Below, one piece after another: positions 45,915-58,569 of a DNA stretch of 64,000 nt. The stretch covers positions 62,001 to 126,000 of the forward strand of contig JANSLP010000001.1 of the NCBI GenBank assembly GCA_029298735.1, read 5' to 3'. The translations under genes and the position numbers were made by a program. The notes beneath the pieces are model-generated. The model did not search any database. It saw only the letters and a list, made by a program, of their open reading frames with translations, and was not told the origin of the DNA. The DNA is from Ophiostoma sp. CBS 140.51. Taxonomy: Eukaryota > Ascomycota > Sordariomycetes > Ophiostomatales > Ophiostomataceae. The first letter of the stretch is position 1. Every line of letters starts with the position of its first letter.

Positions 45915-46495
45915 GGCAGCAAGTTAGGCCTGATGGACGCTGCTGGGAAATACTGCGCAATCGCCCAAAGCCCACTGGAGACCGCCAAAACCCACTGTAG
46001 CTTGGCACTTCTGACCGCCTTTGCAAGCGCGGCTCAGTTGTGCACCAGATAAGGCGGTGGCACGTGATGTGGCGACAGAAACGAGGCGGATAAGATAACA
46101 AACACTGGCAAAACAGCAGGAAAAAAAGTTTAAAGTGGGGCTTTCCGCTGCTGGGACACCTGGACACGTCCCTTCTTGCCTGAAATTTTCAAATAGCGAC
46201 TAGACTAGCCAAAAGAAAAAAAGTTTTGATAGAAAATTCTCATCTTTTTCCTCTCCTTCCCTCTTTTCCCATCCTTTTCCATCACCTCTGCACCTTCCTC
46301 CCCTCTCTCTCTCCTTCTACATAACCTCTTGCCTTTCGCTCGTCAAACTCCTACCTCTTTCCTTAAGACAAGCATCGCTTTTTTGCACACCGACTGTCCT
46401 TTCCGACATCTTCACCCCCTGAACTCTCTGTCGCCCATTTCGCTTCCTATCTCTCTCCCCCCTAGCAACCAAAACACAACAACTCTCGCAAAACG
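45915..46495. other. Intergenic: THI20 3' flank and DBP2 promoter/leader
   Basis: About 580 bp. A CACGTG core lies at 46061-46066 within CACGTGAT. From 46240 to 46470 the plus strand is strongly C/T-rich, the typical leader of a highly expressed fungal gene. No other feature. Confidence 0.5.
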
Positions 46496-47529
46496 ATGTC
46501 TTACGGCGGCGGTTACGGCGGCTCGCGCGGCGGCGGCGGTGGCTACTCCAACGGCGGTGGCCGTGATGGTGGCTACTCCAACGGGTACGGGTATGTCTAC
46601 TTGTGATGTGGCAGAAAGGACGGCTCCGTTGCGCATCGGCAGTTGCAATTTAGGCTCCAGATCGAACCTTGATTGAATCTGTCGGTCTGTGACGAGGCGT
46701 CTTCTCTGCCCTTGATCTCTCTGACATTATTTTCTTTATCTCTCTCTTCTCTTTCTTTGTTTGAACTCATATGCTAACATCTCTTTTCAGCTCTAACGGT
46801 GGTGGTTACGGCGGTGGTGGCGGCGGTGGCTACGGCGGCGGTGGTGGTGGTGGTTACGGCGGCGGCTACGGCGGCGGCGGTGGTGACCGCATGTCTGCCC
46901 TCGGCGCCAACCTTCACAAGCAGGAGTGGGATCTGGATGCACTCCCCAAGTTCGAGAAGTCTTTCTACAAGGAGCACCCCAGCGTCGCTGAGCGGTCGGC
47001 TGGTGAGGTCGAGAAGTTCCGCCGCGAGCACTCTATTGCCGTCACCGGTAAGGACGTCCCCAAGCCTGTCGAGACTTTCGATGAGGCTGGCTTCCCCCGC
47101 TACGTGATTGACGAGGTCAAGGCTCAGGGTTTCCCTGCGCCCACTGCTATTCAGTCCCAGGGCTGGCCCATGGCTTTGTCTGGTCGCGACGTCGTCGGTA
47201 TTGCCGAGACCGGTTCCGGCAAGACCCTGACCTACTGCCTGCCCTCCATTGTCCACATCAACGCTCAGCCCCTGCTGGCCCCCGGCGACGGTCCTATCGT
47301 CCTCGTCCTCGCTCCCACTCGTGAGCTTGCTGTCCAGATTCAGCAGGAGATCACCAAGTTTGGCAAATCTTCCCGCATCCGCAACACCTGTGTTTACGGC
47401 GGTGTGCCCAAGGGCCCCCAGATTCGCGACCTGTCGCGCGGTGTTGAGGTCTGTATCGCCACCCCTGGCCGTCTGATTGACATGCTCGAGTCTGGCAAGA
47501 CCAACCTGCGTCGTGTTACCTACCTCGTT

Positions 47530-47565
<36 letters not shown>

Positions 47566-49495
47566 GAGCCGCAGATCCGCAAGATTATCAGCCAGATCCG
47601 CCCCGATCGTCAGACGCTCATGTGGTCCGCTACCTGGCCCAAGGAGGTCCGCAACCTCGCCGCCGACTTCTTGACCAACTTCATCCAGGTCAACATCGGT
47701 TCGCTCGACCTGTCGGCCAACCACCGCATCACCCAGATTGTCGAGGTTGTCACCGAGAGCGAGAAGCGCGACCGCATGATCAAGCACCTCGAGAAGGCTC
47801 TTGACGACAAGGAGAAGGCCAACAAGGTCCTCATCTTCACCGGCACGAAGCGTGTTGCCGACGACATTACCCGCTTCTTGCGCCAGGACGGCTGGCCCGC
47901 CCTGTCCATTCACGGCGACAAGCAGCAGAACGAGCGTGATTGGGTTCTTGACCAGTTCAAGACCGGCAAGTCACCTGTCATGGTTGCCACCGACGTGGCT
48001 TCCCGTGGTATCGGTATGTACTACTCCATAACTTTCCCTCTCCCGCCCTTATCGCATCCCACCATTTTTCCTGCCTTCATTATTAGCCCAGTCTGCCCTC
48101 CCCATCCTCTTCCTCTTCCTGAATCGAGTTGATCATTGATCTGGTTCTCCCTTTATCCGTTCTCTCTCTGCGTCTGCGTCCCTTCACTGTCCCTCCACCC
48201 AACATTTTCTTCCCCAAAATCTGCAACGCCAACAGCCGCGAGCTTTGTTGTGCTTTACTCTTATGTTTAGGGGCTCTCTTGATTGCGCAAACTTGACACA
48301 CTGGCCTGGTCTCGAATCTTGTGATGAGGTTCTTTGCTATTCCAGTTTTTTCTCAGGTGATGTCTTGGGTCGGATGCGAGGCAACAGACGAAAGAAACAA
48401 CAAAGCAGGTGGTTTTTCAGCCACGCTGCCGCTTCTTTTGCTGTCCTACGCTCCTGGTCCTATGCTTGTACCGGTCTTTTCCTATCCCCATGGTTCAAGT
48501 GTAGGGTTGGCAATTGTCTTGATTCCCTGCCTCTGGTCTGATCAAGTTGTCTCCAAGGCATCATTTACTACCTGGAAAGGTCCCAGGGACTCCTTCCCAT
48601 TGGAACCGCCTACCGTCATTTTTCTCAGGCAGAAAGACAAAGACACACGCAGGCTCTCCCTGCGTTCGCGTGCGACGTCCGTCGTACGACGTATCTGTGT
48701 TTCTTTGCTTCTCCGCAACGGACAGCCCCATATACCCGGGAGCAAAGTGCTAAAAAGGGGCTCCAGAAAACGAGTACTTCCGTGTACAAACTGCGGCATA
48801 CCCGCCGTAGCGCGGTCGCATTCGTCTCTGCTGGAGCCATCGTAGTGATCTTGTTGTCGTTGTTGTATTTTTTGTTCTTTTTACGTTTCTTCTCGTTGCC
48901 GTGTCTCAGCCTGCCGCTGTGTTTTTGCGGCCGCATCTCCCATGCCATTTGTAGCATGCTAACCTAAGTCTTTCCTCTGTCATGAAGACGTGCGCAACAT
49001 CACTCACGTCATCAACTATGATTACCCCAACAACTCGGAGGACTACATCCATCGTATTGGCCGGACGGGTCGTGCTGGTGCCACTGGCACGGCCATCACC
49101 CTGTTCACTACTGATAGTGCGTTACAATCCTCCTTTTCTGTCCTCTCTTCTCTGACCTTTCACGTACTAACAATTACCTCAACAGATGCTAAGCAGGCCC
49201 GTGATCTCGTGGGTGTGCTGCAGGAGGCCAAGCAGACAATTGACCCCCGTCTCGCCGAGATGGTGCGGTACGGTGGTGGTGGTGGCCATGGCCGGTACGG
49301 TGGTTACCGTGGCCGTGGCGGTTACCGCGGTGGCAGAGGTACGTTTTGACCTAGAAAACATTTCATCGATTTTCGTGTCGATATTACTCGAATAGAACAG
49401 ACAACTAACATTAGTTCTCTATAGGTGGTCACGGTCACGGTGGTGGTCACGGCGGTGGTGCCAACGCTATGCCTGTCGGCAACCGTCGGTGGTAA
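46496..49495 (+). CDS. DEAD-box RNA helicase Dbp2 (p68/DDX5 type)
   Basis: Five exons (46496-46590, 46791-48013, 48988-49116, 49186-49338, 49425-49495) give 556 residues. The N-terminus is a Gly/Tyr repeat region. The core shows all helicase motifs: Q motif FPAPTAIQSQ, AETGSGKT, PTRELAVQI, TPGR, DEAD, SAT, LIFTGTKR, ATDVASRGID and HRIGRTGRAG. The C-terminus is RGG/Gly/His-rich (GRYGGYRGRGGYRGGR). Dbp2 is a nuclear helicase in mRNP assembly, ribosome biogenesis and nonsense-mediated decay. Introns are 200, 974, 69 and 86 nt. The 974-nt intron splits the Asp codon of motif V. The gene is isolated, with its own C/T-rich leader. Confidence 0.97.
48014..48987 (+). other. 974-nt intron of DBP2 inside motif V
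   Basis: GTATGT donor at 48014, GCTAAC branch near 48957-48962 and AAG acceptor at 48987. It is several times longer than the other coding introns in the window, all of which are 310 nt or less. Yeast and fission-yeast DBP2 genes also carry a long intron late in the helicase core, and in budding yeast it mediates negative autoregulation. I saw no domain-coding ORF inside it. Confidence 0.9.
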
Positions 49496-50739
49496 GCAAT
49501 AGAGTATCCTCATTGCATCCCCCAGCCAAAGTGCTGTGTAGACCATATTCTTTTTCTGCGAATTTTCCTCAAAAGCTTTTATCGTCCGGCAAGGCGTATT
49601 GGCATCGGTTTTCATTGATCACCATGTACTCCCTTGGCCACGACGTTTGATTTTTTTTTTCCTCTTTTTTATCCCTTATTTCCTTTGTTTTTTTACCCGC
49701 CCTAATCGGTTTGCTTTTTTCCCTTACCCTGCACTTTCATCATTTTCATACACCGTTTTTTTATTACACCGTGGTCTGCCATTTTATTCTGCTGGCGTTT
49801 ATTGTAGAACGAGAGGCGGGAAAAACAAATACAAGGAAACTCTTTTAGACTTCGGAACAATATGTCAATATATTTGGCAAATTACATCTACTTTTACCAA
49901 GAGTTTTCTTTTCCTTTTTGCTTTCCTGCCGTGAGACTTGTGATCCATCAACACACAAACACACGTCTCTGTGTTCTAATGTAAACGTTATACCATACCT
50001 GACCGGTTTCCTATCCAAAATAAGGTATCTCGACAATCGCCACGGCTATGGAAGATACAAACGATCATCCACCAAAGGACGACAATGGACGATGATGGAG
50101 GTTGGGTGTTGTTAATGTATGGGTTATGGTCTCCGTCCCGTCGTCGCCTATCAACCGGCAAACAGGCGGGTGGGGGTTGTGCTCAATTCTTGTTTGTTTT
50201 GATGCTGGCTGTGCTTGTTGGGTTCTTTGCTGTTTGATATTACATGCTCGTGGCTTTTCCACGGCCGTTTTCTTTGTTTTTATTCGTTTTGTTTTGGGTA
50301 TGTCTGTTTTGTCCTGTTAAATTAACTTTTATTTTAATATCATTTTTATTTGAAATACATTTGAAACGTAAAGAAGAAAATTATAACCGACGAAAATAAA
50401 CAACGCGAAATATGAATGAGGCTACGATAATAATAATAACAAATGAACATAAAAATAAACCACAAATGAAAATATAATAAAATAAAATAGAAAGTTACTA
50501 ATTTCCCCGTCCCCTTCTGTGAGCCCATACCCAACCCGATGATGGGATTTTCCATTGCTTCTCTCGTGGCCTTCTTTCTCTTCACGTACACCTTCTAGCC
50601 AATTTTCTTGAACTACACACTGGATTGGCCGATATATCTGACTTGTTGTACCACACCGCATGTCGTACTCCATGTTCTGTAGTAGCTGTACTGGCCAACC
50701 TATCATCTTTCTACGACTTCTTTAGACTCTTCTATCACC
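49496..50739. other. DBP2 3' flank and spacer
   Basis: T-rich 3' UTR-like sequence to about 49930, then A/T-rich spacer (50320-50490 especially). No gene is supported. Short C/T-rich sequence at 50700-50737 precedes the small open frame at 50740. Confidence 0.45.
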
Positions 50740-50960
50740 ATGTCCAACACGAGAAGAAAAACCGCCCTCAATCGTAAGCCTCGTGGCGCTGGCGTTGCAG
50801 AGCTACCTGTTCCCAAAAAGGTGGGTTTTCCTTCGTGCGTGGATCGACAGTATCTTTTAATTTGTTTTCTTTTTAGGAGTTGGCACCAAGAGAGACCGGT
50901 CCTGTTCGAAGAACGAGCCAAAAGCAAAGCTTAGAAGAGCCAGTCCAAATTAAAGATTAA
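50740..50960 (+). CDS. Possible small basic protein (54 residues), tentative
   Basis: An ATG in a good context (CACC-ATG) after a pyrimidine-rich stretch opens a Lys/Arg/Pro-rich peptide (MSNTRRKTALNRKPRG). With an intron at 50821-50876 (GTGGGT donor, TTTTTAG acceptor, 56 nt) it continues ELAPRETGPVRRTSQ and ends at 50960 with 54 residues; unspliced it would stop at 50934. No family is recognised and the branch site is weak. It may equally be a chance frame. Confidence 0.25.
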
Positions 50961-53036
50961 AAACAAAGCTTGCGGCTGCACGACAGGCAAAACCCTAAGA
51001 AGAAGTGGACTTTGCACTACGGAACACCATCCAGGGGAAAAGCCATGTGGCTTTCTTCACGCCAGCCTCGCGCCGGCGCATTTTTCGATGCATTTTGATG
51101 GACGGAGTACACATACATATGTAGTTTCGACCTAGTGGCCAATGGGGGCGCAACGACAGCGTCGCGCAAGGCTGTGAGCTTGTTGCATCAAACCACAAGA
51201 CGTCCTGCGACGCAACGACGCGTCCAACATCTCGTGATGCGAAGCAAACTGGATATACGGCAGTAATGAGACATGCTCCAAAAGCTCCACGCGGCATCGG
51301 CGACCGTCGATGCCCATCATCAGTTGTTCCCCTATCTTTTCCCCTCGCGGCTGGCCCCTGTTCCCTGTCCGTTTCCACTCCTCCAGCACGTATTCCAGGC
51401 GTCGTGCAGTCCAGTAATCCATCCCATTCGTCTCGTCAGTCCCGGGTCAGGTCCATATGTTACGAAGTGGCGATGCGCGTATTCCCACCCCGTGCTCATA
51501 CTTTGCCTTTTGTAGACCACAAATTACCGCATCAGATACTGATGCGATACAAGAGTGCACAGTGAATCCATGTAATAAGGGCCCCTTCTTCGGGGGTCCC
51601 TGTCAGCCAAAAAGAAAAGAAAACGATGGCATGGTCACAGCACCGATCTGCCGTCATTTCTCAGCTGTCCCTGGACTGTGCTCAGCGCGATGCAACCCTA
51701 GGGCGTGCTCGAAAGGAAATTCAGTCAAGCAAGAAAGCCCGTGCTTCTTCTTCTTTCTACTATTATTCTTACCTTGTACTTAGCACCTTTCCCAATGATG
51801 GGATATCTTTTGCGGAGAGCTCCGTTTGGGTTTGAGTTTGTTGGTGTGCATCTCACCTTTCTGACTCTTTCATTCTTTCGCCGTGGCTGCTCTATTTGTT
51901 GGGAATAGTCGTGTATTTTTCCCTTTCTCGTGTTTCTGTGGCTGTGACTCTCCTTCGCACTTTCCTCTCCGACCTGCGCCCGCAATCCCTGTATCCAGAG
52001 TGTTATTCTGATGTCCCTCGTTCCTTCTGTTTCGAGGCACCCCTACCCAATCTCTTTTTTTCTCCTTCCTCGCTCTCTTTCCTGTTTCTACCCCAGCTCT
52101 GTTTATTCCTGTTCAGTCATGTTCTCCTCCCCTCCCATCGTTGTCGTCTTCACAGCAGTCACGCCCCTCCCCCCAGTCGCATTTCCTTCCTTCTCGCCAG
52201 TTGCCCCCTCAGCTTTTGTTGACCACCCCGGTCATCATCTGTGGCTGCTCGATTTCTCTCATTTGTTCCTTCTCACTCTTTCCATTTTAGCGGCTTTCCT
52301 CGTTCAGCCTAGCCGAGATTCGGAATCGTGAGGGTTGCTCAGAAGGCAGATGGCGCGCCACCATAGCGCCGGTATTTTGAGGACGACTGCGCAACAGCGC
52401 CAACCTTCTTTTTTCTGGCGTCCTTTTTTATTATTTACTTTCTTTTTTACTATTTTCTTTTTTAGCTTCCAGCCAGTGTCGAGGGCCCTGCTTGTAAGTC
52501 GGTAGCGCATTTCAACACCCTGCAACGTATCGTTCGTCACACAACATTGGGCACAAGGCGGCGGCGCTACATCGAAGACATTAGACAACACAGTATCTTA
52601 CGGTTTGACAGGCCGAGGTGATGCAACAAAGCATCAACGTCATAACATCCGGCACATTGGTAACGGTGAAGGTAACCGACCTTTTGGGCAGAAATAGAAG
52701 AGGTCACAGGACACAAAATGTTCCCGTAAATAATATTCCTCACCCTCTCACCGCACTTTTGTGGCTGCGGGAGAACACAGAAGGAGCATTTTAACACGAA
52801 GCAGGGGGTGAAAGTGATGGTCTCACGTGTGCAATCCTGACATGCAGTTTGACATGCCCTTGCTTTAATGATTGGGAATGCTTCTGGAATTGTTTCTTTT
52901 TTTTCTCTTATTTTTTCTCGTTTGTTTCGTGAAATTTGGGCGGCTGCGGCGGGAAACCGAAAATACCAGAGACATATCAATATGCATCCTCATGCTCTTT
53001 TTTTTCACGGTTGTCGCTTCTATTTTCTCCTCTCTT

Positions 53037-53061
53037 CCTGCTCCTGCTCCTGCTCCTGCTT
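53037..53061 (+). repeat. (CTCCTG)n short tandem repeat
   Basis: About four copies of a hexamer in the gene-free region. Simple microsatellite. Confidence 0.7.
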
Positions 53062-56000
53062 ATTACCACTTCGGTGCGGAGCATTCGTACCAGATGCACA
53101 TGCACACGGAGAATCTATCGAGAGTGGGCATGTCTGCGGCCTTGCATTGGCCGGTACCCTCTGCATGGACCATGGACCATTGGGCATTGGCATTTGGACA
53201 AAATGGAGTGTTGGCGTTATGGAATCATGGTATTATTGGCATTGACATTCAAAAAGAAGCACGCTCCCTGAAAAGTACGCCGCGTTTGGCCGCTCCTTGC
53301 CTGTATTTGTGTCGTATCTCACTCCTTGTACTGCTGGGGCCGAGTTGGGTGCATGGTCTGTTTTTGCTGGGGGAACAAAGACGACCCATGTCACGCTGTA
53401 TCAGCGTTCCATTCTTTTGCATCGCCTGGCCATGGGGGACAACTTGCATCACAAACATTTTTAGGAGAGGGATCAGGGTGTGAAAGTGTGTGAACCAGCA
53501 GCTTCAGCCAATAATGCTCCCCCCTGCACCACTTTCAGCTTCAGACAGGGCAGTCTGCTGGAGGGGGAAGGCGGTGCGCAAGCATGCCGCTAGCATGCCC
53601 GCCGAGACTTCTCCGTGCACACGAGAGAGACACTCACAAGGTGAAAACTCATGGAGAATTACGGAGTAAAAATCAGATGTTGTGGCACACAACCAACCCC
53701 CCCCTCCCCCGGACAAAATGCGCAGAACCGATATCGCGCAGAAGCAAGTGGGCGACGACGGCGCGAGTAATATGTTGCAAAGAGCGAGGGAGACCCTGGG
53801 CAAGGGCAATTGGGAAAAGAACTGAAAGAATCACAGATGTTGACTCCATATTCCCTGCGACAGAAGGGCCCCAAATACGCGTCATACATGCTCGAAAAAA
53901 ACTCCAATCTCATTGGAACACTGCGAGAGGCAGCACCCCAACAGGGCAGCTCAGGCAGTTTTCGAGGTGTGGCTGCCCTGCAGGTCGCCCAATGGAGGTG
54001 ACTTGCGCGTAAGGACTGGTTCTTTTCTGGAAAATTGGTCCCAAGCAAAGCCGTGTGGTGCACATAACAGACGTGCTGTGACGAAAACTAATCATGGCTG
54101 TAGGAAAACATATCCACCACTGACTTCACACATGTCCAAGCACACGCCCAACAACAAGAACCAATATTGCCCGGATCTGAGCAAACAATATGGAAAAGGG
54201 GAAGCACCGCCAGACAAGAACCATCCCGAGTCCAAAGAAGGGGGCTGGTGATTAGGACGGCCGAGCCACAACGTAAGATGATCGTGATATCTCAAAGGAG
54301 GTAATGTGCGGTTATGATGATAGAAGCTAGATTGTCGGCCGGGGTAGGAGAGAATGGAAGGCATCTCGAAGGTTGGAATAGTGACACCCTGGAAGCCTTC
54401 CTTGGCTGCTCATCACAAGATGTATGATACATCGTACCGCACCGCACCTTGCCACGACGAATGTCGTATTCTCTTATTTTTGCCTCTTTTTATCAAAGCG
54501 GAAGTGTGCCACCTGGCGCATGGGAAGGATAGAGGGCAAAGTGGAAATAAGCGGACAAAGAAATAGGCGAGCAAAACATCGGCGGGCAACATGAGCTGAA
54601 GGCCCGCCAAAATCAAAGAAGCGCAGTGGAAGAATCAAAACGTAAACTCCAGTGTGCTCCATGGACAGTGGAGAAATCTCGCTGTGTTGGTGACCCTCTC
54701 TGGGGCCCGAGGGTGTGTCTTTTCATCTTTTCGTCTGTCGGTTCCGCCTGTCAGTTGTTTCTTTTGATTTTCTTTCACGTCTTTGTCATTTTTTGTGTGT
54801 CTCGAAGGTCTCACACAAGGCAAAAAGAGCACACCATGCGACAATACCGAGAGGAATCACACACAAAAAAAACGAAAGACGAAAGACAAAAGAAAAAAAA
54901 GGGGGCACAAAGGTGGATGGGGTAAGTAGAAAAAGGACGATAGTCACTCGGGTCGAGGGCAAGATAGGGGGCGTGTAGGTTTTTTCGAGTTTTGTCGAGT
55001 TTCTGTCGATTTGTTTCCGTTTGTTCAAGTGCGTGTGTGTGGCTGGGAAAAGACCAAGGACGTTCGAATTCTTGAGGACATCTCCGAACACGCAGCGAGA
55101 ACGACAGCCGACAAGCGAGGAGCTGGGGACCGTTGTGGGCTGTGGACTTGGGGTAGTGGACTGCGGAACAGGGTCCGTCGCGACTGCCTTGCTTGTGCGC
55201 TCGCTCTCGTCTACCTTCCCTCCGGGTGCGATTTTGCATGAATTGTCTGCAGCAGACAAGAGCGGCAGAGGACCTTTGGCAAGAAGCTGCACACTGCAGT
55301 GTTTTTGTGTCTTTTCCCTTTACTCCGTACTTTCGGCACGTTTCCTTTTCCCACCTCTTTGTCGTCAACAAACCGTGCTACTGCGCTTTGCAGTAGTTGC
55401 GTCGTAGACGATGACCAGTGACCCGGGCTCTCGGGAAGCCGCTATTCCTGCTTGTTTGACGGCGGTGTGCAAGGCCAAACCCTACGGAGCACGGCTAACA
55501 AAAGACAACAGGGCCAGTTGGGACTTGGCTTGGGGTTTGGGACACATCGCGCGGTGGTGGGCAGGAAAACATGGCCAACCAGGCGGTCAAAAGAGAAATG
55601 GAAGAAAGACAGTCCATGAGAGACTTTTAAGAAAAGCGGAATCGCCTATGCTCGTTCGCATTGGCGTTCACAGTCCAATGTACACAGTGCTTTCTCAGTG
55701 GCACCTTCTGTTTTTCTGTGAATAAGTGTCGAAAGTCAGAAAAGCCACAAAGTACCTGTACTTCGCACTCTTCGTCAGCGACTTCGGGGGAAGGAAGAGG
55801 GGGCGTCCCCCGCCACTTCCAACAGGACCATCCCACCATCACGCCCCCCTCCACAGTCCTTCCTGCTCGATTCGAAGCCGACAGGGCTCACAATACGAAT
55901 CACAAGAGATATGCGACAGTGCTTTCCGCCTGGCCCGTTTCTTTTCTTCTTTCTTGATCCACGACGTTGTCATACGTCGTTGATTGTTAATTATCGCCGT

Positions 56001-56907
56001 CAACGTACTGTGTACACGACACACAGACACACCGGCCTTTTAGCGCCAACCCGAGAACCTGGATCGGTCCAAAGAGTCTAAGATCCGCTGGACCAAGAAA
56101 CGAGAAAGAGGTATCTTGCACACGTTGGAACCAGGTGGGCAATTTCGCATTCCGAATTGGGTAGGACGCTCGTGCTCTTGTCCTCCGAGTGGGGATGACT
56201 CTCGGTCGGGCTTTCTTTTTGTTTTCTTCTATGTGTACTCAGTATTTATCACTCCCGCTCGGAAGTATGCACACGGTTATGTGCGAATACCTCTGTTGTT
56301 CTTTGTCTCTGTCGGCTCTGTTTCCTTGCTAACCCCCCGCCACTCCCCGGCATCTCACGGGATGAATCACCTCTCCCTTCTTTTTGCAAAGTATTTCTCT
56401 TTTCTTTCTGGTCCCCGTGCCGCGTCATGCTGTCCAGCTTCCAGCTGCTTTGTTGCCCTGCTCTCGGTCTGTCTGCGGCGAGTCTCAAACGCCGCCCCCT
56501 CCTCCTCATCAGGGCACCCATCACTCCTCCTCGCCCCTCCTCTCAGCGCAAGCATGTGAAGAAAACTTTTTCGTCCCATTGTACAAACGTCCTTGTAGCC
56601 GGCGCATCTGGCAAAGGAAGCATCGACATACGTTTAAAAAATACACCAATGCGCCGGGATGCAATGTGCAACATGCTACGGCGCCGAAGAAATAGTAAAT
56701 GTCTATGGCCCGAGACACTACACATACAAGAACGGCGGCCGCGGCGGGCTACGTTCGCCGGCGTTGTTTGTGTTGACCGGGGTGTTTTTATCACCAACAA
56801 GGGCCCCCTTTTTCTTTTATTTTCTTAGGGCATCCTGCCTTGCATGCATCTTGACGGCTTTTCGTGGAGGCGAGACGGCCTAGTTTTTTTAGGACACGGT
56901 ATTGTTC

Positions 56908-56955
56908 AGATCTGGTGAGATCTGGTGAGGAAAAACCCATGCTTAGGCTTAGGCT
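56908..56955 (+). repeat. Short tandem duplications
   Basis: A 10-bp unit AGATCTGGTG is present twice in tandem near 56908-56930, followed by two and a half copies of GCTTAG near 56941-56955. Local duplications of unknown meaning. Confidence 0.6.
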
Positions 56956-57058
56956 GGTGTGCCCTCTAGCAAACAGCCTTATTGTTAATTGAGGTTTTCT
57001 GATTGTCTTGGTGTTGTTGTGCCTGTTAGAGTTATAGGGGTGTCTTTTTTTCTTTTCT

Positions 57059-57099
57059 GCCGGCGCGCCGGCTCCTTGGGGCGCCAGGACCAGCGCTGG
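57059..57099. repeat. Cluster of GC palindromes
   Basis: A perfect 14-bp palindrome GCCGGCGCGCCGGC (57059-57072) is followed by CCAGCGCTGG (57090-57099). They could form hairpins or cruciforms or be dyad protein sites. Confidence 0.6.
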
Positions 57100-57125
57100 C
57101 GCAAAAAGGGGAAAAGAAACTTCGC

Positions 57126-57163
57126 ACCAACACCAACACCAACACCAGCACCAGCGCCAGCGC
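57126..57163 (+). repeat. (ACCAAC/ACCAGC)n tandem repeat
   Basis: Roughly six copies of a hexamer drifting from ACCAAC to ACCAGC/GCCAGC. Simple repeat; a short Pro/Thr/Ala-rich frame across it is not considered coding. Confidence 0.7.
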
Positions 57164-58377
57164 CATCGAACCTGTCAGTGCTCAGGGGCTCATATTAGGG
57201 GCCTATTAGGGGCACCTAAGCAGCTAAAATAGGGAGGGGGGCCTGCGGTAATATGGGGGAAGAGGAAGAAAGAAGGAGGAGTAGGAGGGGACAGACGCAG
57301 GGCTGTGAGTTAGCATCGGGGTAGGGGGGAGCAGGCTGAGTAGTGCCTGTATTTTCTTCAGGCTACCAGTCCACCATGACCTGGGTCGGAAGGTCAGCAA
57401 AAGTGCACTACGGTATGGGGGAGGAGGGGATAGGCTGGCTGGCTCGCTCGGCTGGGACTATGGCGACCATGACACGCAGCACCGGATTTGTAGCCAATTT
57501 AGTCTCCGTCACATCGCCCATCGCCAATAAACACCAGCACGCATCAGACGCACCATGTTTTTTTTATTTTATTATATATATATATATTTTAACGCGATGG
57601 ACCAGCAAGCCCACCCAGGGACAAATATTTAAGCTCAAGCCTTGGGACCCCTGGTGTCGCACAAAGCGACAAGGCGGCGTACACGCGAGAGATGGTGAGG
57701 GACACAAGACCAAAATAGCGGCACCGTTTGAAAAATAAGAGAAGAAGAAAGTAAAAAACGAAGAAGAAAAAACACCAGTTGGTAGGGCAGACGAAATACA
57801 GACCGGTTGAAGAACAACGGCACCTGTCCGTTGCAAAACTTGTGTTACAGAAGGACAGGCATGGCATGGGGTCAGACAAAAGCCGTTTATTCTATTTGGG
57901 CTTCCCCTTTTTTGCACGATTTTTATGTGCTCCACTGTGACAAGCGCGATTCAATCCTCCGCGTGTTGTTTAATGTCGAATATCGAACGCCAATAGCCGA
58001 ATTGATTTTTGAGTCTCTCCAACATAAAAACCAAGCATCAATTATGTGAAGACAGCAGAAAACAGGTATGGAGAGAACAGAGCGATTCCGGTCAACCTCA
58101 GCTGAGAGGGCCAGATGGCAAGGCAGGCAAGAGCAGAAGAGAAAGGACAGGGTTTGGCAGGGGAAAGGAAAAGCTTCTCCGTCACATGTGAGTGGAATGT
58201 GTCAACTCAACCTTTTCGCCGTCTTGAAAAAAAATGACAGAGCGAAAAGAAAGAGAGTCGAATAAAAAGGCCAAAATCGACGACGTACGAGGATGCCGCA
58301 TGACAGAAAAGAAAAGCCGACAAAATTACCCATCTGAGGGGGGGGTGTATCCGCAAAAGAAACGAGAACGAAAATGA

Positions 58378-58405
58378 AAAGAAAGAAAGAAAGAAAGAAA
58401 GAAAG
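58378..58405 (+). repeat. (GAAA)n microsatellite
   Basis: Six to seven copies of GAAA, about 160 bp left of the inverted-repeat element. Confidence 0.75.
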
Positions 58406-58569
58406 GAAAAAAAATCAGAACAAAAAGCAAGACGAACGTCAACCATGCCTGCTCTTTCCTCTCATTGGCCGGCCTCCTTGCTCTCTCGCAGTGGTTGGAG
58501 GAAGGAAAGGATCCACACTTCCGCACAGGCGAGTCTTTCTGTTTTCAGTCTTTCGCTGTCTGTCATTTT

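Larger units (their letters stand above)
50961..58561. other. Gene-free region, first part
   Basis: About 7.6 kb in which no open frame has domain content, codon character or splice-linked extensions like the genes to the left. The longest frame (52872-53483, +) is a hydrophobic translation of T-rich DNA. The stretch alternates C/T-rich blocks (51900-52300, 56390-56530) with mixed sequence and holds short tandem repeats and palindromes (listed separately). I searched by eye for tRNA B-boxes, 5S rRNA and snRNA starts and found none. It may be a long upstream regulatory region or carry unannotated noncoding transcripts. Confidence 0.45.

Noticed and set aside
48320..48540. C/D-box snoRNA in the DBP2 intron (GTGATGA near 48320)
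   Set aside because: The nearest CTGA D-box is over 200 nt away and no terminal stem pairs.
52872..53483. 203-codon frame with hydrophobic N-terminus
   Set aside because: It is driven by T-rich DNA and a CTCCTG repeat; there is no domain and codon use differs from neighbouring genes.
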